Shown: piece by piece, positions 36,912 to 46,706 of the stretch | Layout: each line of letters starts with the position of its first letter | Position numbering within the stretch: the first letter of the stretch is position 1 | Assembly (NCBI GenBank): GCA_019359285.1 | Contig: JAHHHQ010000056.1 | Coordinates: 1-64,000, forward strand | Length of the DNA: 64,000 bases | Source of the DNA: Nodosilinea sp. WJT8-NPBG4 | GTDB taxonomy: Bacteria > Cyanobacteriota > Cyanobacteriia > Phormidesmidales > Phormidesmidaceae | Direction of reading: 5' to 3' | Position numbers and translations under genes: made by a program | The notes under the pieces: model-generated | Database searches by the model: none | Told to the model about the DNA's origin: nothing | Seen by the model: the letters and a program-made list of their open reading frames with translations, nothing else

Positions 36912-37997
36912 ATGTCGGAGTTAACCGGGCTGCCAGCGCTGCCCACCCGTGCCGATGCTGCCGTTTATCGCATTCTCGATGCCAACCTCGATCGCGCTCG
37001 CGAAGGGCTACGCGTTATCGAGGAATGGTGCCGCTTCGGACTGAATAACTCAGCTCAAACCGAGCAGCTTAAGCACCTGCGGCAAATCTTGGCCCAGTGG
37101 CATACCCCTGAGCTGCGCCTGTGCCGCGACACCCCTGGCGACCCTGGCACCGTTCTCACCCACCCTCAGGAGGCTGAGCGCACCAGTGTAACAGCGGTGC
37201 TCCAGGCCAATTTTTGCCGGGTGCAAGAGGCCCTGCGAGCCCTAGAAGAATATGGCAAACTCTACCGCGATGACCTGGCGGCAGGGTCTAAGGCTATGCG
37301 CTATCAGGTTTACGCTTTGGAGAGTGAAATTCTTGGTGGTCACCGGCTGCAGCGGCTGCGCCAGGGATTGACTTACCTGGTGACATCACCAAACGATCGC
37401 CTGCTGCCCATCGTCGAAGCTGCATTGCAGGGGGGCATTGCCCTAGTGCAGTACCGCGACAAAGATACAGACGACCACCTGCGCCTAGATCTAGCTCAAA
37501 GGCTGAAGGATCTGTGCCACCGCTACGGAGCGCTATTTCTAATTAACGATCGCGTCGACCTCGCCCTGGCTGTGGAAGCTGACGGCGTCCACCTGGGCCA
37601 AACCGACCTGCCCACCGTCACTGCCCGCCAGTTGCTGGGCAGTCAGCGCATCATTGGCCGCTCAACCACCAACCCTGACGAAATGCAGCGGGCGATCGCC
37701 GAGGGCGCCGACTATATCGGCGTTGGCCCGGTCTATGCCACCCCTACCAAACCCGGCAAAGCTGCCGCGGGCCTCGACTATGTGCGCTACGCTGCCGAGC
37801 ACGCTACCGTGCCCTGGTATGCGATCGGCGGCATCAACACCGAAAATTTGAGCGATGTTTTGCAGGCTGGAGCCGAGCGAGTTGCCGTCGTGCGATCGCT
37901 GATCGAAGCCGAAAATCCTACCTTGATCGCCCAGTACTTTGCCGCTCAAACCAACCACCGGCGATCCTTCCACACCGTCGCTGCCCCCACTGGTTGA
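36912..37997 (+). CDS. thiE: Thiamine phosphate synthase (cyanobacterial long form)
   Basis: 361 residues. The C-terminal TIM barrel (about 150-350) joins HMP-PP and HET-P to give thiamine phosphate. It shows IALVQYRDKDTDDHLRL, LINDRVDLALAVEADGVHLGQ, RIIGRSTTNPDEMQRA and DYIGVGPVYATPTKPGK. The N-terminal 140 residues (ILDANLDRAREGLRVIEEWC) are the helical extension typical of cyanobacterial ThiE. I prefer ATG 36912 to the TTG at 36894. thiS follows 117 bp downstream. No TPP riboswitch was found upstream. Confidence 0.93.
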   Translation: MSELTGLPALPTRADAAVYRILDANLDRAREGLRVIEEWCRFGLNNSAQTEQLKHLRQILAQWHTPELRLCRDTPGDPGTVLTHPQEAERTSVTAVLQANFCRVQEALRALEEYGKLYRDDLAAGSKAMRYQVYALESEILGGHRLQRLRQGLTYLVTSPNDRLLPIVEAALQGGIALVQYRDKDTDDHLRLDLAQRLKDLCHRYGALFLINDRVDLALAVEADGVHLGQTDLPTVTARQLLGSQRIIGRSTTNPDEMQRAIAEGADYIGVGPVYATPTKPGKAAAGLDYVRYAAEHATVPWYAIGGINTENLSDVLQAGAERVAVVRSLIEAENPTLIAQYFAAQTNHRRSFHTVAAPTG

Positions 37998-38044
37998 CCC
38001 GTCATCTAGCTGATTGACTGTCGCAAACAATGGGGTTGAGGTGC

Positions 38045-38100
38045 AAGGTATAGGGTCTAAGGTTGCCATGCATCCCTGAACCCTAAACCTTATACCCTAC
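38045..38100. repeat. Low-complexity CCCTA-type inverted repeat between thiE and thiS
   Basis: GTATAGGGTCTAAGGTT is mirrored by AACCCTAAACCTTATACCC. This is short purine/pyrimidine-asymmetric filler like that found between the genes at 61-63.4 kb. It may form a loose hairpin. Confidence 0.4.
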
Positions 38101-38114
38101 ACCCGGCTTCCCCC

Positions 38115-38339
38115 ATGACCGACCCTACCACCGACAACTTTCATCTTCTCGTCAATGGCGAATCTCAGCCCTGCGCTCCTGGTACGCTGCTGCCCAATTT
38201 TCTAGAATTATTAGGTCTGAATCCTCGTTTGGTGGCGGTGGAGTACAACGGCGAAATTCTTCATCGTCAATTGTGGGACACCACTTATCTGCGTCCCAAT
38301 GACAAGCTAGAGATCGTCACCATTGTCGGGGGCGGTTAA
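38115..38339 (+). CDS. thiS: Sulfur-carrier protein ThiS
   Basis: 74 residues with the ubiquitin-like fold and the required C-terminal di-glycine (IVTIVGGG), which is adenylated and thiocarboxylated to donate sulfur for the thiazole ring. Internal LVAVEYNGEILHR is the typical ThiS strand. It lies directly downstream of thiE, consistent with a thiamine-synthesis pair. Confidence 0.93.
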   Translation: MTDPTTDNFHLLVNGESQPCAPGTLLPNFLELLGLNPRLVAVEYNGEILHRQLWDTTYLRPNDKLEIVTIVGGG

Positions 38340-38444
38340 GGCCGCTAGGTACGGGTTTCCGCCGTTAGTTGGCCAAGCAGCAGCAGCACTTCGCGTTACA
38401 TTAAAGACATAAAGCAATCCACGTTAGCACTCCGGTTTTACGCG

Positions 38445-39395
38445 ATGGTTAAACAACTTTTTCAACGCCTTAAGCCGTTTTTGAAACCTTTGATGGCCAT
38501 GGTCTTGGCCGTAGTGTTGGTGTTCGGCACCGCTCAGGGTGCCTGGGCAGCTGCGGGCGGCCGTATGGGAGGCGGTAGCTTCCGGGCTCCGGCCCCTCGA
38601 ATGAGTCCGGCCCCTCGCACCTATGCCCCCGGTGGCGGTGGTGGCTACTATCCCGGCGGTGGTGGCTTTGGCTTTCCGTTTCTATTCCCCTTTATTGGCA
38701 TTGGGGGCGGGTTTGGCGGGTTGTTTACCCTGCTGGTCTTTATCGCCATTGCCAATGTAGTGGTGCGCGGTCTCAGGGGCGCAACCGCTGGTGACGACTA
38801 CGACTATGCCGCTCCTGCTAGCAGCAACCCGCCAGTGTCTATTGCCAAGCTCCAAGTAGGGCTATTGGCCGATGCCCGCGCTCTGCAAGACGACCTGAAC
38901 CGCCTAGCAACTACGGCAGACACTGGTACCTCCCAGGGCTTGGCTAAACTGCTGCAAGAAACTACCCTAGCCCTGCTGCGCCATCCCGACTACTGGGCCT
39001 ACGCCGCCGGCGAAGAAAAGCAAACCCGTCTGATTAGCGCTGAGCAAGAGTTTAACCGCTATACCCTCTCGGCCCGCAGCCAGTTCAGCGCCGAAACCCT
39101 GTCTAACGTCAACAATCAGCTCACCCAGGCTGAGCCCCAGGCTTTGCTGACGGGCGACACCGACCAGGCTCCTGGCGAATATATTCTTGCCACAGTAGTT
39201 GTGGCAACCCAGGGCAAGCTTGACCTGCCCAATGTTTACTCCTCGGCTGACTTACGGCAGGCCCTGAGTCAAATTGGTGCAGTCTCCGGCGAAAACCTAC
39301 TAGCTGTGGAAGTCCTTTGGACGCCTCAGCAGTCGGGGGAGACTCTCAGCGGCGATGAGCTGATTGCTCAGTACCCAGAGCTGAAGCTGATTTAG
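38445..39395 (+). CDS. DUF1517-family membrane protein
   Basis: 316 residues. It has a signal sequence or first helix (LMAMVLAVVLVFGTAQGAWA), then a Gly/Pro-rich segment (GGRMGGGSFRAPAPRMSPAP) with GGGGYYPGGGG runs. A second helix (LLVFIAIANVVVRGLRG) precedes a soluble C-terminal domain (VGLLADARALQDDLNRLA). This is the cyanobacterial and plastid DUF1517 architecture, thylakoid- or envelope-associated, with function unproved. It ends at a strong terminator. Confidence 0.85.
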   Translation: MVKQLFQRLKPFLKPLMAMVLAVVLVFGTAQGAWAAAGGRMGGGSFRAPAPRMSPAPRTYAPGGGGGYYPGGGGFGFPFLFPFIGIGGGFGGLFTLLVFIAIANVVVRGLRGATAGDDYDYAAPASSNPPVSIAKLQVGLLADARALQDDLNRLATTADTGTSQGLAKLLQETTLALLRHPDYWAYAAGEEKQTRLISAEQEFNRYTLSARSQFSAETLSNVNNQLTQAEPQALLTGDTDQAPGEYILATVVVATQGKLDLPNVYSSADLRQALSQIGAVSGENLLAVEVLWTPQQSGETLSGDELIAQYPELKLI

Positions 39396-39419
39396 ACCGC
39401 TTTTTGACCTGCTAATGCT

Positions 39420-39456
39420 ACAAAAAAGCCCTTTGTTTACCAAAGGGCTTTTTTGT
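39420..39456 (+). terminator. Terminator of the DUF1517 gene
   Basis: ACAAAAAAGCCCTTTG and CAAAGGGCTTTTTTGT form a perfect 16-bp stem with a TTTAC loop, 25 bp past the stop codon. Confidence 0.9.
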
Positions 39457-39593
39457 GAGGTCTATTGCAGCCGGTGGTTAAGCGAAGTCAAAGCCATCGC
39501 TATGCTTGGAGAAGCACTCCTAAAGTCAATTCTGTCCAGATACCCCCATGGAAGAGTTGGTGAAATCTTAAGAGAATTCTGCGGGAGGTGGCC

Positions 39594-40217
39594 CTAGCGT
39601 TGAAACCAGTTTTGGAGTAGTTCGGGCGATCGCCACAGCAGATAACCCACAAGACCAAAGGTACCGGTAATCAACCCTGTGGCCACGTAGCCCAAAATCA
39701 TTACTACACCATCGGCTTCGAGGGTGGCCACCACAAAGATCAAAATGCCAACTGTGGGGATGGGATTGGTAAAGGGGATCGGACTCATCAACAGCAGCGT
39801 TAGCCAGCTAATACACAACCCGTTGATGTGCCAAACCGAAGGGTTGTTGGCCAGCCCCGGCATGCGAGGCCGCACGAACCGCTCGGTGACACGAGTCACC
39901 CGCTTGAGATTGCTGAGCACCGTTTTGGCCAGCACCGACGGGAACTGAAACTGAGCCACTCGTCGGGGTAGCCAGGGCGATCGCCGTCCCACTGCCATTT
40001 GCAGCGATAGCAGCAGACAGGCCGACCCCAAAATGGTGGTAAACCCCGGCGGCATAGGGAACAAGAACGGCAGCACCAGCAGCCCAATCACCAGACTAAA
40101 GCCCCGCTCGGCGGTTTCATTGAGCACGTGGGCGAGGGTCAGCGGCTGCTCGGCTATGCGCTCTAGCAGGACTTTGATTTCCTGGGAAAAGCTGGCTTGA
40201 GGAGAGTCAGAATCCAT
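39594..40217 (-). CDS. ExoD-family membrane protein
   Basis: 207 residues with about four transmembrane helices. The ExoD signatures are LTLAHVLNETAERGFSLVIG, LPFLFPMPPGFTTILG and AVGRRSPWLPRRV. ExoD affects exopolysaccharide production and alkali tolerance in rhizobia; the molecular activity is unknown. It lies 23 bp downstream of the P-type ATPase gene on the same strand, so the two probably form an operon. Confidence 0.85.
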   Translation of the reverse strand: MDSDSPQASFSQEIKVLLERIAEQPLTLAHVLNETAERGFSLVIGLLVLPFLFPMPPGFTTILGSACLLLSLQMAVGRRSPWLPRRVAQFQFPSVLAKTVLSNLKRVTRVTERFVRPRMPGLANNPSVWHINGLCISWLTLLLMSPIPFTNPIPTVGILIFVVATLEADGVVMILGYVATGLITGTFGLVGYLLWRSPELLQNWFQR

Positions 40218-40240
40218 AGGGGTGAGGAAGTTGGGTGGGA

Positions 40241-43069
40241 TTAAAGCACATGTTTAGATCCTTTGTGCAGACCCGGCTGTTTGCGCCGTAGCGACAGTTG
40301 AATGACCAGTTTTTCGATCTCTAGCCAGGCAAACATTAGGGCGCTAAAGCCAAAGCAAATCGTCAGTTCTGAGGCTGACAGGGGATGAAGGCCGAAAAAT
40401 TGCGCCAGGACTGGAACGTACAGTAACAACACTTGCAGGCCGGTGGTGAGTAAAACCGCACCCCATATGTAAGGATTCGACAAAGGATTGAGCTGAACCG
40501 TTAAGCGGGTGTCTGAGCGAGCCGCTAGGGCATGGCCCATTTGGGCTAGGCAGAGGGTCGTGAATACCATCGTCTTCCAGGTGTCGGGGTCACCGGGATA
40601 GCCGGGGGCAGTGGTATAGCGGTAAGCCCAGCCCATCAGGCCAATCGACAGCACCGCTAGCACGATGCCCACCCGCACCATGTAGGAGCCCAGCCCACGG
40701 GCAAAAATACTCTCGCGCGGATTGTGGGGCGGACGTTCCATGACGTCGGGTTCGGCAGGTTCCATAGCCAGAGCTAGGGCGGGCACGCCGTCTGTAACCA
40801 GGTTCATCCACAGAATTTGCAGGGGCGAAAGGGGCACGCCACCTAGCCCCATAATTGGGGCAGCAGCAATGGTGAGCACCTCGCCAATGTTGCTGCCCAG
40901 AATGTATTTGATGAAGCGGCGAATGTTGTCATAGACCACCCGGCCCTCTTCGGTAGCCGCCACGATGGTGGCAAAGTTGTCGTCAAGCAGCACCATGTCG
41001 CTGGCTTCTTTGCTGACGTCGGTACCGGTGATGCCCATAGCAATGCCAATGTCCGCTTGCTTAAGGGCTGGAGCATCGTTGACGCCGTCGCCGGTCATGG
41101 CGACAAATTCGCCCTGTTTTTGCAGCGCCTGCACGATGCGAAGCTTGTGCTCTGGGGCCACGCGGGCGTAGACGCTGACGTGGGGAACGGTTTGCTCTAG
41201 TTCCTCTGAGGAAAGGTGGCTCAGCTCGCGCCCAGTCATGATAGTGTCGCCGGGTTGGGCGATGCCAAGGGTTTCGGCGATCGCCTTGGCGGTCAGCGGG
41301 TGGTCACCCGTAATCATCACGGGTCGAATGCCAGCCCGCCGACAGTCGACCACAGCGGCACGCACTTCGGGACGCGGGGCATCCAGCATGCCCACGAGGC
41401 CCAGCCAGATCAGGTTTTGCTCCTCGGGCTCTAGGTTGGCGTTGGGATTGGCTACGACGTTTGTGGGCTTCATGGCAAAGCCCAAGACCCGCAGGCCACT
41501 GGAGGCCATAGCGTCGTTGTGGGCCAAAATAGCCTGCCGCTGAGCCTCGGTAAGCGGCACAAGCTGCCCCTCGCCTTGGCTAGTGCTACAGCGTTCTAGC
41601 ACCAGTTCGGCGGAGCCTTTGGTGAACATCACCTGAGGGGGCAGAGGCCAGGCGGCATCGCCATGGGCCTGCACCACGACGCTCATGCGCTTACGCTCTG
41701 AGCTAAAGGGCACTTCGCCAATGCGATCGCTCTGTTGACCCAGCTTCTCTTGATTAAAGCCACCTTTGCCCGCTACGGCCAGCAGGGCTCCCTCAGTGGG
41801 GTCGCCCAGCAGGGTCCAAATGCTGCCGGACTGGCTGAGGTTGGCATCGTTGCACAGGGCGCAGGCCATCAGCAACGCCTGGAGGGACGGGGCGGACTGA
41901 GGAGCTATTGTCGCTCCATTTTCCAGTAGGTCGCCCACTGGCGCGTAGCCCTCGCCGGTCACGTCGTACTGGTGTTCTACGGTCTTGACCTGCTGCACCA
42001 CCATTTTGTTTTGGGTCAGGGTGCCGGTTTTGTCGGAGCAGATGGTGGTGACCGAGCCCAGGGTTTCTACCGCCGGCAGTTTGCGAATCAGGGCGTGGCG
42101 TTTCACCATGCGCTGGGTGCCCAAGGCCAGAGTGACAGTGATGACGGCGGGTAGACCTTCCGGCACCACAGCAACGGCCATACTGAGGGAAACTTCTAGC
42201 AGCTCATCGAACAGGCTGAGGTCGCCGGTGCGCAGCAGCCCCGCCACCACCACTAGGGCTACGAGTACCAGTGACCCCGTCACCAGCACATTTCCCAGCT
42301 GCGCCATGCGCAGCTGGAGAGGCGTGGGCTCTGTCTCCACCGACTGAATCAGGGTGGCAATGCGGCCCAGCTCGGTGGTCATCCCCGTTTGGGTGACCAG
42401 CACGGTACCGCGTCCCTGGAGAACCTCGGTGCCTTGGTAGACCAGATTGAGGCGATCGCCCAGGGCAGACTCTTCCTCTAAAAGCAGCTCAGGCTGCTTG
42501 ATCACCGCCTCGGCTTCGCCAGTCAGGGCCGCTTCGCGCACCTGCAAGTTAGCGGCAGTGAGCAGACGGCCATCGGCGGGCACCTGCACCCCCGCCTCTA
42601 GCAGCACCACATCGCCCGGCACCAGGGCTTTGGCGTCGATTTCTTGCTCTTGACCCTGGCGAATGGTGCGCACCCGGGGGGAGGTCATGTTTTTGAGGGC
42701 GGCCAGGGCTTTTTCGGCCTTACTCTCTTGCAGGTAGCCCAAAATGCCGTTTAGTAGCACAATGGCAAAGATTGCGATCGCATCTTTGGGAAAGCCGCCC
42801 TCGCGCAGATCGAGCACCAGCGACACCAGCGCCACCGCGATCAGCATCAACAGCATGATGTTTTTGAACTGGTCCCACAAAATCTCCCAGGGGCTGCGAG
42901 TTGCCCCCTCCTGAAGCTCATTGGGGCCATAGACCTGCTGCCGGTGCTCGGCTTCGCTAGGGCTTAACCCTTCGGGGCTGCTCTCTAACAGCGCGATCGC
43001 CCGCTCCGGGGTGAGGGTATGCCAAAGGTTAGCAGACGCGCTTTTGCTGGGGATGGTGCTTTGAGCCAC
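40241..43069 (-). CDS. P2-type cation-transporting ATPase (Ca2+-ATPase like)
   Basis: 942 residues, ten transmembrane helices. The actuator domain has [12 protein letters not shown]4 has [17 protein letters not shown], the phosphorylation loop has [15 protein letters not shown] (Asp near residue 350), and the hinge is [24 protein letters not shown]6 [16 protein letters not shown] carries the Asn and Asp cation ligands of SERCA/PMR1 pumps. The N-terminal [13 protein letters not shown] domain is typical of PacL-like pumps. The most likely role is calcium (perhaps manganese) extrusion at the plasma membrane. The ion is inferred from ligand residues. Confidence 0.92.
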   Translation of the reverse strand: MAQSTIPSKSASANLWHTLTPERAIALLESSPEGLSPSEAEHRQQVYGPNELQEGATRSPWEILWDQFKNIMLLMLIAVALVSLVLDLREGGFPKDAIAIFAIVLLNGILGYLQESKAEKALAALKNMTSPRVRTIRQGQEQEIDAKALVPGDVVLLEAGVQVPADGRLLTAANLQVREAALTGEAEAVIKQPELLLEEESALGDRLNLVYQGTEVLQGRGTVLVTQTGMTTELGRIATLIQSVETEPTPLQLRMAQLGNVLVTGSLVLVALVVVAGLLRTGDLSLFDELLEVSLSMAVAVVPEGLPAVITVTLALGTQRMVKRHALIRKLPAVETLGSVTTICSDKTGTLTQNKMVVQQVKTVEHQYDVTGEGYAPVGDLLENGATIAPQSAPSLQALLMACALCNDANLSQSGSIWTLLGDPTEGALLAVAGKGGFNQEKLGQQSDRIGEVPFSSERKRMSVVVQAHGDAAWPLPPQVMFTKGSAELVLERCSTSQGEGQLVPLTEAQRQAILAHNDAMASSGLRVLGFAMKPTNVVANPNANLEPEEQNLIWLGLVGMLDAPRPEVRAAVVDCRRAGIRPVMITGDHPLTAKAIAETLGIAQPGDTIMTGRELSHLSSEELEQTVPHVSVYARVAPEHKLRIVQALQKQGEFVAMTGDGVNDAPALKQADIGIAMGITGTDVSKEASDMVLLDDNFATIVAATEEGRVVYDNIRRFIKYILGSNIGEVLTIAAAPIMGLGGVPLSPLQILWMNLVTDGVPALALAMEPAEPDVMERPPHNPRESIFARGLGSYMVRVGIVLAVLSIGLMGWAYRYTTAPGYPGDPDTWKTMVFTTLCLAQMGHALAARSDTRLTVQLNPLSNPYIWGAVLLTTGLQVLLLYVPVLAQFFGLHPLSASELTICFGFSALMFAWLEIEKLVIQLSLRRKQPGLHKGSKHVL

Positions 43070-43159
43070 GGGTGCAATTTACCTCAAAAATCAAGTGCTA
43101 CTATTCGCCAGTATCTAGCCTACCTTTATAGCACTAATAAATAGTGCAGCTTTGCCTTA

Positions 43160-44251
43160 ATGTTCAATCCGTTTGTGCCGCAGTCGCTGATTTGCCGAGA
43201 AAGTGAATTAGAACGCGTCTGCGCCCTGCTCCGTCAAGACAGCGACTTTGTAGTGACCGGCGTGCCGGGCATTGGCCGCCGCACCCTGATTCGCAGCGCC
43301 GCCTGCCAGGAGGGTTCGCGCTGTCTGGAAATCGATCTGCTGCGTTGCCGCAATGCGGGTCAATTTCTGCGGTTTTTGGCCGATGGCATTGTCGACGCTT
43401 TCTCAGAACCGAGTGAAATTGCCCAAATTCAGCAGTGGAGCCTGAATCAACCCCTCAGCGTCGATCAGACCTTAGAAACCGAAGCGCGGCTGGTGTGGCC
43501 CAAAACCCTGGGCAAAGAGTGGCCCTTGTTTGAGGACTTGCTGTCGCTGCCCCAGTACCTGGCAGAATGGCTCAACTGCCAGGTGGTGATTATCTTTCAC
43601 AACTTTCCCCACATTCGCTCTTGGGATCGTCAGGGCAAGTGGGAAAGCCATCTGCGCCAGGAGATTGAGCGGCAGAATCGGGTCAGCTACGCCCTGATCG
43701 CCACCGTGGCCGAACCCTGGATGACCGCCAGTCAGCTGCCGGTGATTGCGCTCACCCCCCTCAGCGATCGCGAGCTACAACCCTGGGTAATTAGCACCAT
43801 GGCCACGGCGGGCCTCAAGTTTGACCCCGAAAGCCAGGCCCTGGAGCTATTTCTCAGCTACGTGCAGGGTCACATGAAGGATGCCATTACCCTGGCCCAG
43901 CGCCTGTGGCTGGGCTGCAATGCGATCGCCTCACCTACCCCAGAGCTAATTCAGGCGCACCTGGTACACAGCACCATGCTGGGTCTAGCCCAGGACATGG
44001 CGGTTGTCTTTGAAGCCCTGCTGCTGCTGCTGCCCTCCACCCAGGCCCGCGTGCTTGAAAGCCTAGCCCTGGACCCCACCGACAGTCCTCAGTCCAACGC
44101 CTACATCAAGAAACACCAGCTCTCGCGGGGCGGTGGCTTGCAGGGGGCACTCACCAGCCTGGAGCAAAAGGGCTTAATCTACGGCCCCCAGTTCGGCTAC
44201 CGGATTGCGTTACCGCTGCTCGATTTTTGGCTTAAACAGCGGCTGCGGTAG
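43160..44251 (+). CDS. P-loop-like protein with degenerate Walker motifs
   Basis: 363 residues with the layout of a STAND/archaeal-type AAA ATPase plus a C-terminal winged helix. The P-loop position reads VVTGVPGIGRRTLIRSA, with Arg where the Walker A Lys belongs. The Walker B strand reads VVIIFHNFPHI, lacking the acidic pair. The later region (EALLLLLPSTQARVLESLAL, SLEQKGLIYGPQFGYRIALP) looks like a DNA-binding winged helix. ATP hydrolysis therefore seems unlikely. It is divergent from the P-type ATPase gene. Function is unknown. Confidence 0.6.
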   Translation: MFNPFVPQSLICRESELERVCALLRQDSDFVVTGVPGIGRRTLIRSAACQEGSRCLEIDLLRCRNAGQFLRFLADGIVDAFSEPSEIAQIQQWSLNQPLSVDQTLETEARLVWPKTLGKEWPLFEDLLSLPQYLAEWLNCQVVIIFHNFPHIRSWDRQGKWESHLRQEIERQNRVSYALIATVAEPWMTASQLPVIALTPLSDRELQPWVISTMATAGLKFDPESQALELFLSYVQGHMKDAITLAQRLWLGCNAIASPTPELIQAHLVHSTMLGLAQDMAVVFEALLLLLPSTQARVLESLALDPTDSPQSNAYIKKHQLSRGGGLQGALTSLEQKGLIYGPQFGYRIALPLLDFWLKQRLR

Positions 44252-44268
44252 TCATACAAATAAGCGAT

Positions 44269-44691
44269 TTAGAGAGCTTCTGCGGCGGTTACCAGTTCAA
44301 AACAGCCCGACACGGAGGCGGGAATGGTGCGGGGGCGATGGCTGACTGCATCGACAAAGACCCACTCGGTTGAGCCGGTTGCTAGCACAGTGTCGTCGCT
44401 GAGGCGCGAAAATTTGTACTGACGAGTGCTGCGGGCTTTGCGCAGGGTGGTGATCCAGGTGGTGAGGCGCAGGCGATCGCCCTCAAAGGCTGGGCGCAGG
44501 TAGGTGATTTGGTGCGATCTTGCTACCCAGGTGGCCCCCAGAGCCTGGGTCTCGGCGGTGCAGCCGGCGCTGGTGGCATGGGCGATCGCGATATCCTGCA
44601 TCCACTGCACGTAGGCGACGTTGTTGACGTGGCCGTTGCCATCGACCACCTCAGGCGGCACAACAAATTCGTGGTGGTAGAAGGTTTTCAT
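44269..44691 (-). CDS. Acyl-CoA thioesterase, hot-dog fold (4HBT)
   Basis: 140 residues, single hot-dog domain. The N-terminal catalytic block VVDGNGHVNNVAYVQWMQD (D-x-x-GHVNN) is the 4-hydroxybenzoyl-CoA thioesterase motif, followed by ITYLRPAFEGDRL and TGSTEWVFVDA. It hydrolyses an acyl-CoA thioester; the phylloquinone-pathway DHNA-CoA hydrolase is one candidate in cyanobacteria, but this is not decided by the sequence. It converges with the P-loop-like gene, 17 bp apart. Confidence 0.85.
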   Translation of the reverse strand: MKTFYHHEFVVPPEVVDGNGHVNNVAYVQWMQDIAIAHATSAGCTAETQALGATWVARSHQITYLRPAFEGDRLRLTTWITTLRKARSTRQYKFSRLSDDTVLATGSTEWVFVDAVSHRPRTIPASVSGCFELVTAAEAL

Positions 44692-44988
44692 AGCAGAGCA
44701 ACTTCGCCGTTCGATAGTGGTTGTTCCGGTAGCCGAATAGCTTCGAGAATGGCCCCAGGAATAGAGAGTCGCAAGCTCATCCGTGGGAACGTTAAGGAGC
44801 TACTCAGGATTCTATCTAGCTTTGCTGACAGGACGGGTATACGCAGAAGACGAGTGTGGCATAGCGTAACGCACTGCCAATAATTTTGGATATCACAATA
44901 AGTGAAATGGCCTATTTCTGATCAGAAGACAGATTAAAGTCGCAAACGTTTTAGAACCAAAAGCATGGCCTGCGCTAACCATAATTAA
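44692..44988. other. Intergenic, no confident gene
   Basis: Just under 300 bp. It becomes AT-rich towards the frameshifted gene on the right, and base composition changes near 44890, suggesting the boundary of acquired DNA. A 43-codon plus frame near 44751 has no supporting site. Confidence 0.4.
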
Positions 44989-45908
44989 TCATGAAGCTCG
45001 TTTTTCAAGCTGCAATATCAAGCGCATAAAGCTGCCTGTGAGATAGATCATGAACTCTACTTCATTAACAGAAAAATCTTCGTTATGTTTGACGGCATTA
45101 TTTTGATAAATCTGATATGAACTTAAAAGTTTCTCGTAAAGATTAACTACCTGCTTGTGTAAACCTTTGTCCTTGAGCCAGGCAGTAACTCATCTTTTTG
45201 ATTCTCTAGCGATTTCTGATTCTTAAGAACTATCTTTAGAAGCTGTTCAAGTGAAAATCGAAGATCGTCAAGCAAATTTCTGTATTGACTTGCTTTGCCA
45301 CTTAGATGAATAACCAATGCTCTCTCAAAGGGCTTGGCTACACTTGGATAGTCCTCAAGCATAGAAAGAGTGAGATCAATCACACCTTCGTCTATAAAAG
45401 GGTCAACATTTGGGTAAACAGTGTATTGATTACCTCTTCTGTAAACTGTAAAGCTAGCGCTTGGGGTTAGTATCGATATCTTCCTAATTACTTGGGCTAT
45501 TTCTAAAGCCATATCTCTGGCATCGTGGCACTTTGATTCCAACGCCCAGAAGAGTATTTGGACAACCAAAGCCAGTTCTTGAGGGGTCTCACAGGCATCA
45601 ATGCATCTATATACGTGTGTGTCACCAGATCCTGGGTTCGTATAATCATCAAGCCGACGCGAATTAAATGATTCAGAAATTACGGAAAGCCTTGGCTTTG
45701 CCACCCTGACATGAGGCTTGCCTCCCTTCTCAAGATTGATACTTTCAAGAAAATATTTATCAACGCTTGGATTTTCAGCTAGGTAGTCACCAGCAAACCT
45801 GTTAATGACGTCAATTAGCCTATTTTTAAATTTCAAGAATTCCTCTTCGTAACCTAAATTGATGTTCCAGCGTTTGTAATAATTTTTCAATCTCTTTTCG
45901 ATTTGCAT
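44989..45908 (-). pseudogene. HEPN-like C-terminal domain protein, frameshifted
   Basis: The track ORF (45147-45908) ends abruptly, but coding continues in the next frame to TGA 44989. Across the break near 45180, inserting one base gives DELLPWLKDKGLHKQVVNLYE in place of the out-of-frame DELLPGSRTK. The restored tail includes SYQIYQNNAVKHNEDFSVNEVEFMIYL, like the HEPN-type domain at the C-terminus of AbiJ-like and related phage-defence proteins. The N-terminal part has YEEEFLKFKNRLIDVINRF. The gene is visibly AT-richer than its neighbours, as expected for transferred DNA. A sequencing error at the break cannot be excluded. Confidence 0.6.
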
Positions 45909-46044
45909 GCCAATTTTCTAATGCCAACCCATCATGATATGGATCCTTATTAATATATTCCCTACTGAAAAGTTTAACTAATTGGCTGGTGATTAGGACC
46001 GAAAATTTCCTGTTGAAGCCGCCACCCATGACGTGAAAAGCCAC
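45826..46044 (-). other. Possible upstream piece of the frameshifted gene
   Basis: A 72-codon frame (MAFHVMGGGFNRKFSVLI, then REYINKDPYHDGLALENW) overlaps the start of the frameshifted gene and is in the same frame as its C-terminal piece. It may be the true N-terminus separated by a second frameshift, a separate small gene, or chance. AT-rich like its neighbour. Confidence 0.3.
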
Positions 46045-46106
46045 GAATGCGATCGCCCCCTCCTTCCCCCCGCCATAATAGAACCAGCCCTACTCCCGGC
46101 AATTCT

Positions 46107-46706
46107 ATGGCGAAACTCTGGCCCTACGCCACCCCCGGCATTCCCGACCACCTGTTTGAGCAGTTGCCCGGCATTCCCCTCAGCAGCAGGGAGGTGCGGC
46201 TGCTGCTGCTGGGTTACCTGCGGCTTAAGCCCAAGGATGTGCTGTGGGATATTGGCGCCGGCACCGGCACCCTGGCGATTGAAGCGGCGCTGATGTGTCC
46301 CGGTGGCAAAGTGGTAGCGGTTGAGCGCGACGAGGATGTGGCCGATTTAATTCGGCGCAACTGCGATCGCTTTGGCCTCGCCAACGTACAAGTCATTCAG
46401 GGCAGCGCCCCCAGCTGTTTGAGCGAGCTGCCTCACCACCCTGACTGCATTTTTGTTGAAGGCGGGCGCAACCTCAAAGAGATTTTGCTGTCCGCCTGGG
46501 ACTACCTGCCATCACTGGGGCGGGTGGTGGTGACGGCAGGCAACTTGGAAACCCTCTACGTGGTGTCTGAGACCTTTGCCCACCTAAGGGTACGCAACAT
46601 CGAGGCCGCCCAGCCCGCCGTCAACCGGCTAGAGACCAAGGGCAACTACCAGGTGTTTACGGCGGTAGACCCGATCTTCATTCTCAGCGGCGAAAAGTAT
46701 GAGTGA
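46107..46706 (+). CDS. cbiT: Precorrin-8W decarboxylase CbiT
   Basis: 199 residues, SAM-dependent methyltransferase that methylates C15 and decarboxylates the C12 acetate in corrin-ring synthesis. The family start PGIPDHLFEQLPGIPLSSREVR and the SAM motif DVLWDIGAGTGTLAIEAAL are clear. The later region CIFVEGGRNLKEIL and GRVVVTAGNLETL fits CbiT. ATG 46107 (MAKLWPY) is chosen over the upstream track start. It overlaps the next gene by 8 bp. No cobalamin riboswitch or other cbi/cob gene is nearby. Confidence 0.9.
   Translation: MAKLWPYATPGIPDHLFEQLPGIPLSSREVRLLLLGYLRLKPKDVLWDIGAGTGTLAIEAALMCPGGKVVAVERDEDVADLIRRNCDRFGLANVQVIQGSAPSCLSELPHHPDCIFVEGGRNLKEILLSAWDYLPSLGRVVVTAGNLETLYVVSETFAHLRVRNIEAAQPAVNRLETKGNYQVFTAVDPIFILSGEKYE

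Noticed and set aside
46045-46106. Cobalamin riboswitch in front of cbiT
   Set aside because: Only about 60 bp separate cbiT from the frameshifted gene region and no B12-box is visible.
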